A DNA stretch of 64,000 nt, from positions 62,001 through 126,000 of the forward strand of contig CAWDME010000009.1 in NCBI GenBank assembly GCA_963803335.1, written 5' to 3'. Under the pieces are notes generated by a model. It did no database searches and was not told the DNA's origin. It saw only the letters and a program-made list of their open reading frames with translations. How positions within the stretch are numbered: the stretch's first letter is position 1; each line of letters begins with the position of its first letter. Below are positions 40,467 through 49,146 of the stretch, one piece after another. This stretch comes from DASSUW01 sp963803335. GTDB lineage: Bacteria; Actinomycetota; Thermoleophilia; Solirubrobacterales; Solirubrobacteraceae. The position numbers and the translations under genes were made by a program.

Positions 40467-41696
40467 ATGGCCGAGAAGATCGCGATCCTCGGGGGCAACC
40501 GGATCCCCTTCGCCCGCTCCAACGGGCCGTACGCCGAAGCGTCCAACCAGGACATGCTCACGACCGCGCTCGACGGGCTCGTCGCCCGCTTCGGGCTGCA
40601 GGGTGAGCGCGCCGGTGAGGTCGTCGCGGGCGCGGTGCTCAAGCACAGCCGCGACTTCAACCTCACGCGCGAGTGCGTACTGGGCAGCGCGCTCGATCAC
40701 GCCTCCCCCGCCTACGACCTCCAGATGGCCTGTGACACGGGGCTGCAGGCGGCGCTGGCCGTCGCCGGCAAGATCGCGCTCGGGCAGATCGACTGGGGCA
40801 TCGCCGGCGGCGTCGACACCACCAGCGACGCGCCGATCGGCGTCAACGAGGACCTGCGCCAGGTGCTGCTCGAGGCCAACCGGGTCAAGAGCGTCCCGGG
40901 CCGGATCAGGCTGCTCGGCCATCTGCGGCCGCACCACATCGTGCCCGAGATCCCCCGCAACGCCGAGCCGCGCACCGGCCTGTCGATGGGCGAGCACCAG
41001 GCACTGACCACCGAGCGCATGGGGATCACGCGCGAGGACCAGGACGAGCTGACCGTGGCAAGCCACCAGGCGCTCGCCGCCGCGTACGAGCGCGGCTTCT
41101 TCGACGACCTCGTCACCCCGTATCTCGGCCTCGAGCGCGACCAGAACCTGCGACCCGACTCGAGCACGGAAGCGCTCGCGAAGCTCAAGCCGGTGTTCGG
41201 CCAGACGATGACGGCAGCGAACTCCACCCCGCTGTCGGACGGCGCCGCCGTCGTGCTGCTCGGGACCGACGCCTGGGCCAAGGAGCGTGGCGTTCCCGTC
41301 CTCGCGCACCTCACCTACTCCGAGACGGCCGCGGTCGACTACATCGGCCGCGAGGACGGGCTGCTGATGGCGCCGGTCGACGCCGTGCCGCGCATGCTCG
41401 AGCGTGCCGGCCTGACGCTGCAGGACTTCGACCTGTACGAGATCCACGAGGCGTTCGCCGCGCAGGTGCTGTGCACGCTCAAGGCATGGGAGGCCGAGGG
41501 CCTCGGCACGATCGACCGCTCGAAGCTCAACGTCGCCGGCGGCTCGCTCGCCGCCGGGCACCCGTTCGCCGCCACCGGCGGCCGGATTCTCGCCACCACC
41601 GCCAAGCTGCTGGCTGAGCGAGGGTCCGGCCGGGCGCTGGTCTCGATCTGCGCGGCCGGCGGCCAGGGCGTCGTCGCGATCGTGGAGCGGAGCTGA
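40467..41696 (+). CDS. Acetyl-CoA acyltransferase (thiolase), FadA2/FadI-like
   Basis: A 409-residue thiolase. The nucleophile Cys is in YDLQMACDTGLQAALAVAG, the catalytic His is in EIHEAFAAQV, and the second Cys is in ISICAAGGQGVVAIVE; GGSLAAGHPFAATGGR is the CoA-loop signature. It cleaves 3-oxoacyl-CoA in beta-oxidation. The divergent neighbour of a fabG4 homologue in M. tuberculosis is FadA2 (Rv0243), so orthology is likely. The stop overlaps the acyl-CoA dehydrogenase start by one base (TGATG). Confidence 0.9.
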   Translation: MAEKIAILGGNRIPFARSNGPYAEASNQDMLTTALDGLVARFGLQGERAGEVVAGAVLKHSRDFNLTRECVLGSALDHASPAYDLQMACDTGLQAALAVAGKIALGQIDWGIAGGVDTTSDAPIGVNEDLRQVLLEANRVKSVPGRIRLLGHLRPHHIVPEIPRNAEPRTGLSMGEHQALTTERMGITREDQDELTVASHQALAAAYERGFFDDLVTPYLGLERDQNLRPDSSTEALAKLKPVFGQTMTAANSTPLSDGAAVVLLGTDAWAKERGVPVLAHLTYSETAAVDYIGREDGLLMAPVDAVPRMLERAGLTLQDFDLYEIHEAFAAQVLCTLKAWEAEGLGTIDRSKLNVAGGSLAAGHPFAATGGRILATTAKLLAERGSGRALVSICAAGGQGVVAIVERS

Positions 41697-43096
41697 TGGC
41701 GTTCTCGATGACGCTCACGCCGGCCCAGCTGGACCTGGTCGAGCGCACGCACCGCTTCGCCGAGGAAGTCATCCGGCCGGTCGCCGCCGAGTACGACCAG
41801 CGCGAGGAGTTCCCGTGGCCCGTGCTCGAGGCGGCCGCCGAAGAGGGCTTCTACAACCCGCTCTTCTACCGCGACCTGATCGGCGACCCGACCGGCCTGT
41901 CGCTCCCGCTGTTCATGGAGGAGCTGTTCTGGGGCTGCGCCGGCATCGGGCTGGCGATCGTCATGCCCGCACTGGCGCTGTCGGCGATGGCCCAGGCGGC
42001 GACGCCCGACCAGCTGCTCAAGTGGGCCCCCGAGTGCTTCGGCGAGCCGGACAAGCTGAAGCTGGCGGCGCTCTGCGTGTCCGAGCCCGAGGGCGGCAGC
42101 GACGTGCGCAACCTGCGCACCCGCGCCTGCCGCGACGGCGACGACTGGGTGATCGACGGTCACAAGATCTGGATCGGCAACGGCGGCATCGCCGATGTCC
42201 ACGTCGTCAACGCGACCGTTGACCCCGAGCTCGGTCATCGCGGGCAGGCGCTGTTCATCGTGCCCGGCGGCACGCCCGGACTGCACATGGTCCGCAAGCT
42301 CGAGAAGCTCGGCTGCCGCGCTTCGCACACGGCCGAGCTGAAGTTCGAGGGCTGCCGGGTCCCGGGCGAGAACCTGCTCGGCGGCGACGCCCGGCTCGAG
42401 CGCCGGATGCAGCAGGCGCGCGAGGGGTCCAACGGCCGCTCGTCGACGCTCGGCGCGTTCGAGCAGACACGCCCGATGGTGGCCGCCCAGGCGCTCGGCA
42501 TCGCCCGCGCGGCGCTCGAGTACGCGTGCGACTACGCGAACCGGCGCGAGGCGTTCGGCGAGCCGATCCTCGCCAAGCAGGGCATCTCGTTCCCGCTCGC
42601 CGACCTGGCGGCAGACCTCGACGCGGCGCGGCTGCTGACCTGGCGCGCCTCGTGGCTGGCGGCGCAGGGTCACGACTATCACCACGCCGAGGGCTCGATG
42701 TCCAAGCTCAAGGCGTCCGAGACCGCGGTGCGGATCACCGAGCAGGCGATCCAGGTCTGCGGCGGCTACGGCTACGTGCGCGACACGCCGGTCGAAAAGT
42801 GGTACCGGGACGCCAAGCTCTACACGATCTTCGAGGGCACGAGCGAGATCCAGCGCGTGGTGATCGGCCGCACGCTGACCGATCCCGCGCCGCCGCTGCA
42901 CCACCGGCTGCCGGCCGAGGGCGCGCCGTTGTCACGGACGCTCGGCCGCGGCACCAAGACGCGCTCGCTCGTGGCCGGCAAGGCGATGCGCGTGGCCGCC
43001 AACGCCCCGCCGGCGCTGATGAAGCTGCCGATGAAGGTGATCGCGCCGCCGAGCAAGCCCTCGGCGCGCGGCACCGATCAGACCTCGCGGTCGTAG
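41696..43096 (+). CDS. Acyl-CoA dehydrogenase
   Basis: A 466-residue acyl-CoA dehydrogenase. ALCVSEPEGGSDVRNLRTRA is the FAD-facing signature, IDGHKIWIGNGG follows, and YTIFEGTSEIQRVVIGR carries the catalytic Glu. About 60 residues follow the usual end of the family (TDPAPPLHH onward), basic and rich in Pro, Ala and Lys, and may be a membrane- or partner-binding tail. It is co-transcribed with the thiolase. In M. tuberculosis the corresponding gene FadE5 is on the other strand and longer, so this block is rearranged. Confidence 0.9.
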   Translation: MAFSMTLTPAQLDLVERTHRFAEEVIRPVAAEYDQREEFPWPVLEAAAEEGFYNPLFYRDLIGDPTGLSLPLFMEELFWGCAGIGLAIVMPALALSAMAQAATPDQLLKWAPECFGEPDKLKLAALCVSEPEGGSDVRNLRTRACRDGDDWVIDGHKIWIGNGGIADVHVVNATVDPELGHRGQALFIVPGGTPGLHMVRKLEKLGCRASHTAELKFEGCRVPGENLLGGDARLERRMQQAREGSNGRSSTLGAFEQTRPMVAAQALGIARAALEYACDYANRREAFGEPILAKQGISFPLADLAADLDAARLLTWRASWLAAQGHDYHHAEGSMSKLKASETAVRITEQAIQVCGGYGYVRDTPVEKWYRDAKLYTIFEGTSEIQRVVIGRTLTDPAPPLHHRLPAEGAPLSRTLGRGTKTRSLVAGKAMRVAANAPPALMKLPMKVIAPPSKPSARGTDQTSRS

Positions 43097-43545
43097 TAGT
43101 CGACGGTGCCCTCGCGCCGGTAGAGGCCGAGCGGCTCGCCGAACCCCTCCCAGACGCCGACCTTGTCGCTGTCGGGATAGACGGCGACCGACGGCAGCCG
43201 CTTGGTCGAGAGCATCAGCACGCGGACCGTCTCGGCGCCGTGATTTGTCACCTTGTGAGCACCCGGCTCACCTTCGGGAAAGCTCACCGTGTCGCCCGGC
43301 CGCAGCTCGTCCTCGCCGTCCGGGTGCCGGATCGTCGGCCGGCCCTGCAACACGATCAGCCACTCCTCGTCGCCGAGCTCGTAGTGGTAGGGGCAGATGC
43401 TCTGCCCGGCGGGCAGCTCGTAGATGCTGCCGCCGATCCGGCGGGCGCCGATACGCGCGCCGAAGCGGTCCATCCCGGCGCGGTAGCCCTCGGGGTCGGT
43501 GTCGTCGTAGCCGAGCTGCGGCTCGAAGATGTTCACGCGGTCCAT
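43078..43545 (-). CDS. Cupin-domain protein
   Basis: A 155-residue single cupin. The first cupin motif is ICPYHYELGDEEWLIVLQGR, with the His and Glu metal ligands partly conserved, and the second is GDTVSFPEGEPGAHKVTNHG. The N-terminus (FEPQLGYDDTDPEGYRAG) is shared with stand-alone cupins of unknown function. It converges with the acyl-CoA dehydrogenase by 19 bases. The substrate is unknown. Confidence 0.8.
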   Translation of the reverse strand: MDRVNIFEPQLGYDDTDPEGYRAGMDRFGARIGARRIGGSIYELPAGQSICPYHYELGDEEWLIVLQGRPTIRHPDGEDELRPGDTVSFPEGEPGAHKVTNHGAETVRVLMLSTKRLPSVAVYPDSDKVGVWEGFGEPLGLYRREGTVDYYDREV

Positions 43546-43649
43546 CGTTCGATGTTGCCGTAGAGCGACGACATGGTGTAGGACTCCGGGCAATTCGCGC
43601 GGACGGGCATCGGATGGCCCGTGCCGCCACATCCGCAATAGGGGGCTCG

Positions 43650-45815
43650 ATGAGTAGGACGCAGTTGGCTGCTGCCGCTGTCACGGTGGCTGCGGTCGCA
43701 TTCGCGGCGATGCCGGCGATGGCCGGTGCCGCCACCACGGCGAAGCCGAACGACGTACGCGAGGTGCCGCTCGGCAAGAAGTTCTCGACCGCCAAGCTCG
43801 GAGCGCTCCGCCCGCAGGCGCGGGCCCTGGCGGCGCCCAAGGCCGCGGCGGCAACACCGCCCGTGGGCACCGTGCGCGGATGGATCGCGCTCGACGACTT
43901 CAACGGGATCCTGTACCGCAAGGACTACACGCTGCGCGGCGTCGGCAACCACATCGAGGTGTGGGTCGCCAACGACACCTCGTTCCCGTCCGGCGACTGC
44001 CGGTCGGCGATCCCGAACTCGACGACGGTGACCGACGCCCAGGTCAACCGGCTCATCACGCAGTTCGACAGCAACATGTACCCGAAGGAGACGAGCACCT
44101 TCAGCACGCCGCCGGACCGGGACGGCACGAACGCGCTGATCAGCGGCGACTTCACCGGCGACGGCGACAACACCGTCGCGCTGATCGACAACGTCCGGGA
44201 CGACAACTACTACACGTTCCCGGCCGCGCCGACGTACATCGCCGGCTTCTTCTCGGCGCAGTTCAACGAGCTGCTCGATCGCAACGTCATGACGATCGAT
44301 GCGTTCGACTGGGCGCACCGCAGCGGCGACAACCCGCCGGACGAGCCGACGAGCGACCTCTGCACCAGCCGCCCGGGGCGCCCGAACCTCTACGAGGGCA
44401 CGTTCGCACACGAGTGGCAGCACCTGCTGCAGTACTACACCGATCCGTTCGAGACGACGTGGATGAACGAGGGCCTGTCCGACTACGCGCAGACCCTGGT
44501 CGGCTACGTCGACGGCACGAAGACGGTGTTCGACAAGGGCGGCGACAGCCACCTCTACTGCTTCCAGGGCTTCGGCACGTTGCAGACGCCGTTCAACCCC
44601 AACCCGCGTGACTGCGGCGGGCCCGAGAACTCGCTCAACCTGTGGGGCGAGGGCAACCCGAACGCGGTGCTGGCCGACTACGGCAATGCGTACTCGCTGA
44701 TGCTGTACCTGGCCGACCACTTCGGCACGGACATCATCTCCCGCCTGCACAACGACGGTGACCTCCAGGGGATCCCGAGCCTCGAGGCCAACCTGAAGGC
44801 CGAGGGCGCGAACGACACGTACCGCGTGCTGCACAACTTCCAGTCGTCGACGCTGCTCGACAAGCTGCTCGGCGACGCGAAGCTGTCGGTGATGCTCGGC
44901 GCTCGCAAGAGCGACGTGACGTCGAAGAGCCTGCGGGCGAGCATCAATTTCGCGAACCCGAACATCAACGACGACCCGGGCGCGGCGCCGAACGGCGCGG
45001 ACTACGTGCCGCTCCAGGACGCGAAGGGCAACATCCTCAAGGGGCGTGACGTGCGGTCCCTGTCGTTCAACGGCGCCACGACGCTACCGCCGCTGCCGCT
45101 GCTCTGGACGAGCATCAGCAACGATCCGGACCGCCCCGGGAACCCGGTGCTGTGGTCTGGAAACGTGAGCAACCTCGACGCGTCGGCGGTGACGCAGGTC
45201 ACCGTGCCGACGAGCGACCCGACGCTCCGGTTCCTCGCCAAGTACGGCGCGGAGCAGGGCTTCGACTATGCCTACGTGCAGGTGTCGACCGACGGCGGCG
45301 CCACCTACACGAGCATCCCGGGTGACAAGACCATCGACGCGCCGCTGGGGCCAGGCCTCAACGGCACGACCGACGGCTTCGAGGCGCACTCGTACGACCT
45401 GTCCGCGTACGCCGGCAAGACGATCCTCCTCTCGTTCCGCTACGTCAGCGACGGCGGCGTGAACGAGGGCGGTCTGCTGCTCGACGACATCACGCTCGGC
45501 GGCACGACGGTCAGCGACGGCTCGAGCCTGGCGCCGTTCAAGTCACCGACCCAGATCCGCGCGACTCCGGTCCACAACTGGAACGTGCGGCTCGTCGGCA
45601 TCGACGAGGGCAAGGTGCCGCTCGTCCTGCAGGTCGAGTTCAACGGGAAGAACAAGATCTCGCTGAACCGTTCGCAGCTCGCGGTCGCGAGCGCGTTCCA
45701 GAAGGTCGTCGCCATCGTGGCGTACGACGAGCCGACCGAGCAGGTGCAGCAGTACGCGCCGTACACCCTCACGGTGAACGGCGTGCAGCAGCCGGGCGGC
45801 ACGCCCGCTCAGTAG
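43650..45815 (+). CDS. Secreted zinc metalloprotease, M6/M30-like
   Basis: A 721-residue exported protein. A signal peptide (residues 1-26, ending in AMAGA) precedes a propeptide-like stretch. The zincin motif is H254-E255-W-Q-H258 in AHEWQHLLQYY, with a downstream Glu274 in WMNEGLSDYAQ as the likely third ligand. The C-terminal part includes a beta-sandwich like that after immune inhibitor A catalytic domains: AYAGKTILLSFRYVSDGG, then GLLLDDITLGG. The last residues (YAPYTLTVNG) resemble the subtilase tail at 38.1 kb. GGGG upstream of the ATG serves as a ribosome-binding site. Confidence 0.85.
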   Translation: MSRTQLAAAAVTVAAVAFAAMPAMAGAATTAKPNDVREVPLGKKFSTAKLGALRPQARALAAPKAAAATPPVGTVRGWIALDDFNGILYRKDYTLRGVGNHIEVWVANDTSFPSGDCRSAIPNSTTVTDAQVNRLITQFDSNMYPKETSTFSTPPDRDGTNALISGDFTGDGDNTVALIDNVRDDNYYTFPAAPTYIAGFFSAQFNELLDRNVMTIDAFDWAHRSGDNPPDEPTSDLCTSRPGRPNLYEGTFAHEWQHLLQYYTDPFETTWMNEGLSDYAQTLVGYVDGTKTVFDKGGDSHLYCFQGFGTLQTPFNPNPRDCGGPENSLNLWGEGNPNAVLADYGNAYSLMLYLADHFGTDIISRLHNDGDLQGIPSLEANLKAEGANDTYRVLHNFQSSTLLDKLLGDAKLSVMLGARKSDVTSKSLRASINFANPNINDDPGAAPNGADYVPLQDAKGNILKGRDVRSLSFNGATTLPPLPLLWTSISNDPDRPGNPVLWSGNVSNLDASAVTQVTVPTSDPTLRFLAKYGAEQGFDYAYVQVSTDGGATYTSIPGDKTIDAPLGPGLNGTTDGFEAHSYDLSAYAGKTILLSFRYVSDGGVNEGGLLLDDITLGGTTVSDGSSLAPFKSPTQIRATPVHNWNVRLVGIDEGKVPLVLQVEFNGKNKISLNRSQLAVASAFQKVVAIVAYDEPTEQVQQYAPYTLTVNGVQQPGGTPAQ

Positions 45816-45824
45816 TCCGCGTTG

Positions 45825-45851
45825 GGGCCCGGCGGCCGTGCCGCCGGGCCC
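45825..45851 (+). terminator. GC-rich hairpin terminator after the metalloprotease
   Basis: A perfect 12-bp inverted repeat, GGGCCCGGCGGC (45825-45836) and its complement (45840-45851), with the 3-base loop CGT, begins 9 bases after the metalloprotease stop. No T-tract follows, as is common in actinobacterial terminators. Confidence 0.7.
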
Positions 45852-45892
45852 TCACGCCTCCCCACGCCATGGCGGCCCGTACTGTGGGCGCC

Positions 45893-47044
45893 ATGCCGGT
45901 GACGGTGATCGGGGAGCACGAGGCACGCACGGTCGCGCAGCTCGAGCGCTGCGTGCAGGCTGAAGAGGGCGCGGCCGGGGTGCTGTGCGCGGACGGGCAT
46001 GTCGGCTACAGCCAGCCGGTCGGCGGTGCCGTCGCCTACCGCGACCACATCTCGGTCTCGGGCGTCGGCTACGACATTGGGTGCGGCAACAAGGCCGTGC
46101 GGACCGACCTGCGCGCCGACGAGATCGCCGGCGACCTGGCGGGGATCATGGACGCGATCGTCGCCCGGATCTCGTTCGGCGTCGGCCGCCGCAACGACGA
46201 CCCGGTCGACCATCCCGTGCTCGACGCGATCCGACACGCCGACGCCGCGTCGCAGCGCGCGCTGGCTGATCTCGCCGCCGCTCAGCTCGGCACGGTCGGC
46301 GCCGGCAACCACTACGTCGACCTGTTCGCCGGCGAGGACGGCCGGGTCTGGGTCGGCGTGCACTTCGGCTCGCGCGGGTTCGGCCACAAGACGGCGACGA
46401 CGTACCTCGCGCTGGCCGGCGAGCCGAAAGGCGGGATGGACGCGCCGCCGAGCCTGCTGCCCGCCGACTCCGCGCTCGGCCAGGAGTACATCGCCGCGAT
46501 GCAGCTCGCGTGCGACTACGCGTACGCGGGCCGCGACGTGGTCGTCGCGCGCGTGCTCGACATCCTCGGCGCGGCGGAGACCGCCTCGGTGCACAACAAC
46601 CACAACTTCGCCGCGCGCGAAATCCACGACGGCGTGCACTGGTGGGTGGTGCGCAAGGGCTGCACGCCGGCGTTCCCCGGCCAGCAGGGCTTCGTCGGCG
46701 CGACGATGGGCGAGACGAGCGTGATCCTCGAGGGCGCCGACACGCCCGCCGCGCGCGCCGCGTTCTTCTCGACCGTGCACGGCGCGGGCCGCCGCATGTC
46801 CCGTACGCAGGCCAAGGGCAAGAAGGGCCGGCCCGGGCTGATCGACTACGAGGCGGTGCGCGCCGACCTCCGCGCCCGCGGGATCGAGCTGCGCGGCGGC
46901 GCCGCCGACGAGGCGCCGGACGCGTACAAGCGGCTCGACGAGGTCCTGGCCGAGCACGGCGACTCGATCCGCGTGCTGCACCGCCTCACGCCGATCGGGG
47001 TCGCCATGGCCGGGCCGGATATCGTCGACCCCTACAAGGACTGA
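45893..47044 (+). CDS. rtcB: RtcB-family RNA ligase
   Basis: A 383-residue RtcB. Metal and guanylate motifs: GVGYDIGCGNKAV, GAGNHYVDLF, HFGSRGFGH, VHNNHNFAAREI, RKGCTPAFPGQQGFVGATM and TVHGAGRRMSRTQAKG. RtcB joins 2',3'-cyclic phosphate or 3'-phosphate ends to 5'-OH RNA using GTP and Mn2+. It is shorter than the E. coli enzyme (about 408). ATG 45893 is used because TACTGT is 7 bases upstream (leaderless); ATG 45869 is in frame but unsupported. It is followed after 12 bases by a metallophosphoesterase. Confidence 0.92.
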   Translation: MPVTVIGEHEARTVAQLERCVQAEEGAAGVLCADGHVGYSQPVGGAVAYRDHISVSGVGYDIGCGNKAVRTDLRADEIAGDLAGIMDAIVARISFGVGRRNDDPVDHPVLDAIRHADAASQRALADLAAAQLGTVGAGNHYVDLFAGEDGRVWVGVHFGSRGFGHKTATTYLALAGEPKGGMDAPPSLLPADSALGQEYIAAMQLACDYAYAGRDVVVARVLDILGAAETASVHNNHNFAAREIHDGVHWWVVRKGCTPAFPGQQGFVGATMGETSVILEGADTPAARAAFFSTVHGAGRRMSRTQAKGKKGRPGLIDYEAVRADLRARGIELRGGAADEAPDAYKRLDEVLAEHGDSIRVLHRLTPIGVAMAGPDIVDPYKD

Positions 47045-47056
47045 CTGAGGCTCGAC

Positions 47057-47617
47057 GTGCGCGTCCTCGCACTCGCGGACAAGCGGCCGCTGCTCGACCC
47101 GGCGACGATCGCGCGCCAGAAGCGCGTCGACGCCGTGTTCTGCCTCGGCGACCTCGACCGCGCCTGGATCGAATCGCTGATGTCGCTCGACATCCCGCGC
47201 TACGGCGTGCACGGCAACCACGACCCCGAGCACGTGCTGCGCGAGCTCGAGATCGAGGACATGCACCTGCGGCGCACCCAGGTCGGCGGTGGGATGACGC
47301 TCGCCGGCTTCGAGGGCTGCGTTCAGTATCGCCGCGGCGCGACGCACCAGTACACGCAGCGCGAGGCCAGCAAGCTGGCCCGCCGCCTGCCGGCCGCCGA
47401 CGTGCTCCTCTGCCACTGTCCGCCGCTCGGGATCAACGACGACCCGGACGACCCCGCGCACATCGGCTTCGAGGGCCTGCGCGAGTGGGTCGACCGCCAC
47501 GAGCCCCGCCACCTGCTCCACGGCCACACGCATCCGCTGCCGGGGCGCGCGATCGGCCGCTACGGCACCACGCTCGTGCACTACGTCTCGGGCGCGAAGG
47601 TCCTCGACCTGCGCTAG
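47057..47617 (+). CDS. Calcineurin-like metallophosphoesterase
   Basis: A 186-residue single-domain phosphoesterase: VFCLGDLDRAW (GDxxD-like), VHGNHDPEHV (GNHD), LLCHCPPLG (metal His) and LLHGHTHPLPG (GHTH). The N-terminal D-x-H motif appears as LALADKRPL, where the second ligand is absent, so one metal site may be altered. The gene lies 12 bases after rtcB and is presumably co-transcribed; a role in trimming RNA phosphate ends is an attractive inference. Confidence 0.85.
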   Translation: MRVLALADKRPLLDPATIARQKRVDAVFCLGDLDRAWIESLMSLDIPRYGVHGNHDPEHVLRELEIEDMHLRRTQVGGGMTLAGFEGCVQYRRGATHQYTQREASKLARRLPAADVLLCHCPPLGINDDPDDPAHIGFEGLREWVDRHEPRHLLHGHTHPLPGRAIGRYGTTLVHYVSGAKVLDLR

Positions 47618-47632
47618 TGTCGCGAGTCGACG

Positions 47633-48514
47633 CTAGTCCGCGTCGAGGACCGTGAGGTCGAGGCGGGCGAGGCGGACGGGATCGGCGAGGATGTCCATGG
47701 CGGCGATCCGCCCGTTGCGCACCGTGAGCGCGGCGACCGCGAAGGGCTTTCCGTCGAGCAGCGAGACCCAGCCGGGCACGCCGTTGATCAGCGCACGACG
47801 CGCGACGAGGCCGGGGCGCTGCGCGGCGCCCCACGCCCTGCGGCCGACGGTCTCGGCGCCGTGTACCACCTCGATGGATCCGCTGCCGTCATCCGCGCGG
47901 ACCACGACGTCGGGATCGAGCACCGCGACGAGGGCGTCAAAGTCACCCTGACGCGCGGCGGCGAGGAACGCGTCGACCACCTCTTGCTGCGTGGCCGGAT
48001 CGGCGTCCGGCGTTGCGTCCGCCCCGCGGATGCGGCGGCGGCCGCGGCTGGCGAGCTGGCGCGCCGCGTCGGGCGAGCGGCCGAGGACCCCGCCGATCTC
48101 GTCGAAGGGAATCGAGAACATGTCGTGCAGCACGTAGGCGAGCCGCTCCGCCGGCGTGAGCGTCTCGAGCACGACGAGCAGCGCGAGCCCCACCGAGTCG
48201 GCCAGCAGGGCCTCGTGCTCGGGATCGACGCCGTCCGCGCGATCGACGATCGGGTCCGGCAGGCGGCTCCCGAGCGGCTCCTCGCGCCGCGTCCTGCGTG
48301 AGCGCAGCATGTTGAGCCCGACGCGGCCGACCGTCGTGACAAGCCAGGCCTCGAGGTTCTCGATCGCTGCGGCATCCGAGCGGCTGAGCCGGATCCACGC
48401 CTCTTGCACGGCGTCGTCCGCCTCGCTCGTAGAGCCCAGCATCCGATAGGCGACTGCGTGCAGCCGGGCCCGGTGCTCTTGGAATCGCTCTGCCAGCCAG
48501 TCGCGTTCGTCCAT
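47633..48514 (-). CDS. ECF41/SigJ-type RNA polymerase sigma factor
   Basis: A 293-residue ECF sigma factor. Region 2 is in HAVAYRMLGSTSEADDAVQE and WIRLSRSD; region 4 is in LETLTPAERLAYVLHDMF and EIGGVLGRSPDAARQLASRG. A SnoaL-like C-terminal domain of about 110 residues follows (VDAFLAAARQGDFDALVAVL), ending near ILADPVRLARLD, which resembles the NPDKL region of ECF41 factors. In that group the tail replaces an anti-sigma factor. A symmetric promoter lies upstream and a YceI gene is divergent. Confidence 0.88.
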   Translation of the reverse strand: MDERDWLAERFQEHRARLHAVAYRMLGSTSEADDAVQEAWIRLSRSDAAAIENLEAWLVTTVGRVGLNMLRSRRTRREEPLGSRLPDPIVDRADGVDPEHEALLADSVGLALLVVLETLTPAERLAYVLHDMFSIPFDEIGGVLGRSPDAARQLASRGRRRIRGADATPDADPATQQEVVDAFLAAARQGDFDALVAVLDPDVVVRADDGSGSIEVVHGAETVGRRAWGAAQRPGLVARRALINGVPGWVSLLDGKPFAVAALTVRNGRIAAMDILADPVRLARLDLTVLDAD

Positions 48515-48523
48515 CGATCACCA

Positions 48524-48575
48524 GACCCGCGGCGGCCGCAGAACGTGACGTCACATCTCCGCGCGGCCGAGGGTC
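48524..48575. promoter_or_regulatory. Symmetric bidirectional ECF41-type promoter
   Basis: Plus strand: CGTCACA (48549-48555), 16 bases, GGTC (48572-48575). Minus strand: CGTCACG (48550-48544), 16 bases, GGTC (48527-48524). Both are close to the published ECF41 consensus TGTCACA-N16-CGTC. The two -35 elements merge into the perfect palindrome GTGACGTCAC at 48545-48554. The minus copy serves the sigma gene itself and the plus copy the yceI-like gene. Confidence 0.7.
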
Positions 48576-48606
48576 TACCCCTCGAAAGCTACGCAGGAGA
48601 CACACC

Positions 48607-49140
48607 ATGGCGACGAGACACGCCGAACCCACCATCGAGTCGCACGACATCGAGGAGACCGTCTGGCGCATCGATCCGGCGAGATCGAGCGTCGAGTTCG
48701 AGGTCCCCGGCTTCTGGGCCGGGCTGATCAAGGTCAAGGGGCGCTTCGACCGCTACGACGGCACGCTCGACCTGCGCCGCACGCCCGCGATCGAGCTGAC
48801 GATCGATGCCGGCAGCATCAACACGCACAACGCCCGGCGTGACAAGCACCTGCGCTCGGACGACTTCTTCGACGTCGTGACGCATCCGCACGTTCGCTTC
48901 GTGTCCGAGAGCGCGACGCTTGCGGGCGAGCAGCTGACGGTGACCGGCACGCTGCAGGCCGCGGGCGCCGGCGAGCCGCTGCGTGTCGTCGCGACGCTGC
49001 GACAGGCCGGTCCCGAGCTCGAGCTCGAGGCCGTCGCGGAGATTGACCAGCGGCGGCTCGGAATGACCTTCACCGCGCTGGGTATGGTCGGCACCCCCGC
49101 CAAGCTGGCGGTGCGCGGGCGCCTGGTAAAGGACGCCTAG
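48607..49140 (+). CDS. YceI-family lipocalin-like protein
   Basis: A 177-residue protein with the YceI pattern: VWRIDPARSSVEFEVPGFWA, then IKVKGRFDRYDGTLDL, INTHNARRDKHLRSDDFFDV and HPHVRFVSESATL. YceI proteins bind long polyisoprenoids or fatty amides in a beta-barrel. There is no signal peptide, so it is cytoplasmic or leaderlessly exported. GGAG lies 8 bases before the ATG. The gene is divergent from the ECF factor across the symmetric promoter, making it the probable target of that factor. Confidence 0.87.
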   Translation: MATRHAEPTIESHDIEETVWRIDPARSSVEFEVPGFWAGLIKVKGRFDRYDGTLDLRRTPAIELTIDAGSINTHNARRDKHLRSDDFFDVVTHPHVRFVSESATLAGEQLTVTGTLQAAGAGEPLRVVATLRQAGPELELEAVAEIDQRRLGMTFTALGMVGTPAKLAVRGRLVKDA

Positions 49141-49146
49141 CCGGCA

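Noticed and set aside
43660..43680. CGCAGTTGGCT near the metalloprotease start as a fourth copy of the palindromic element
   Set aside because: It lies inside the signal-peptide coding sequence, and neither the CCTACCCAGCC arm nor any partner arm is present.
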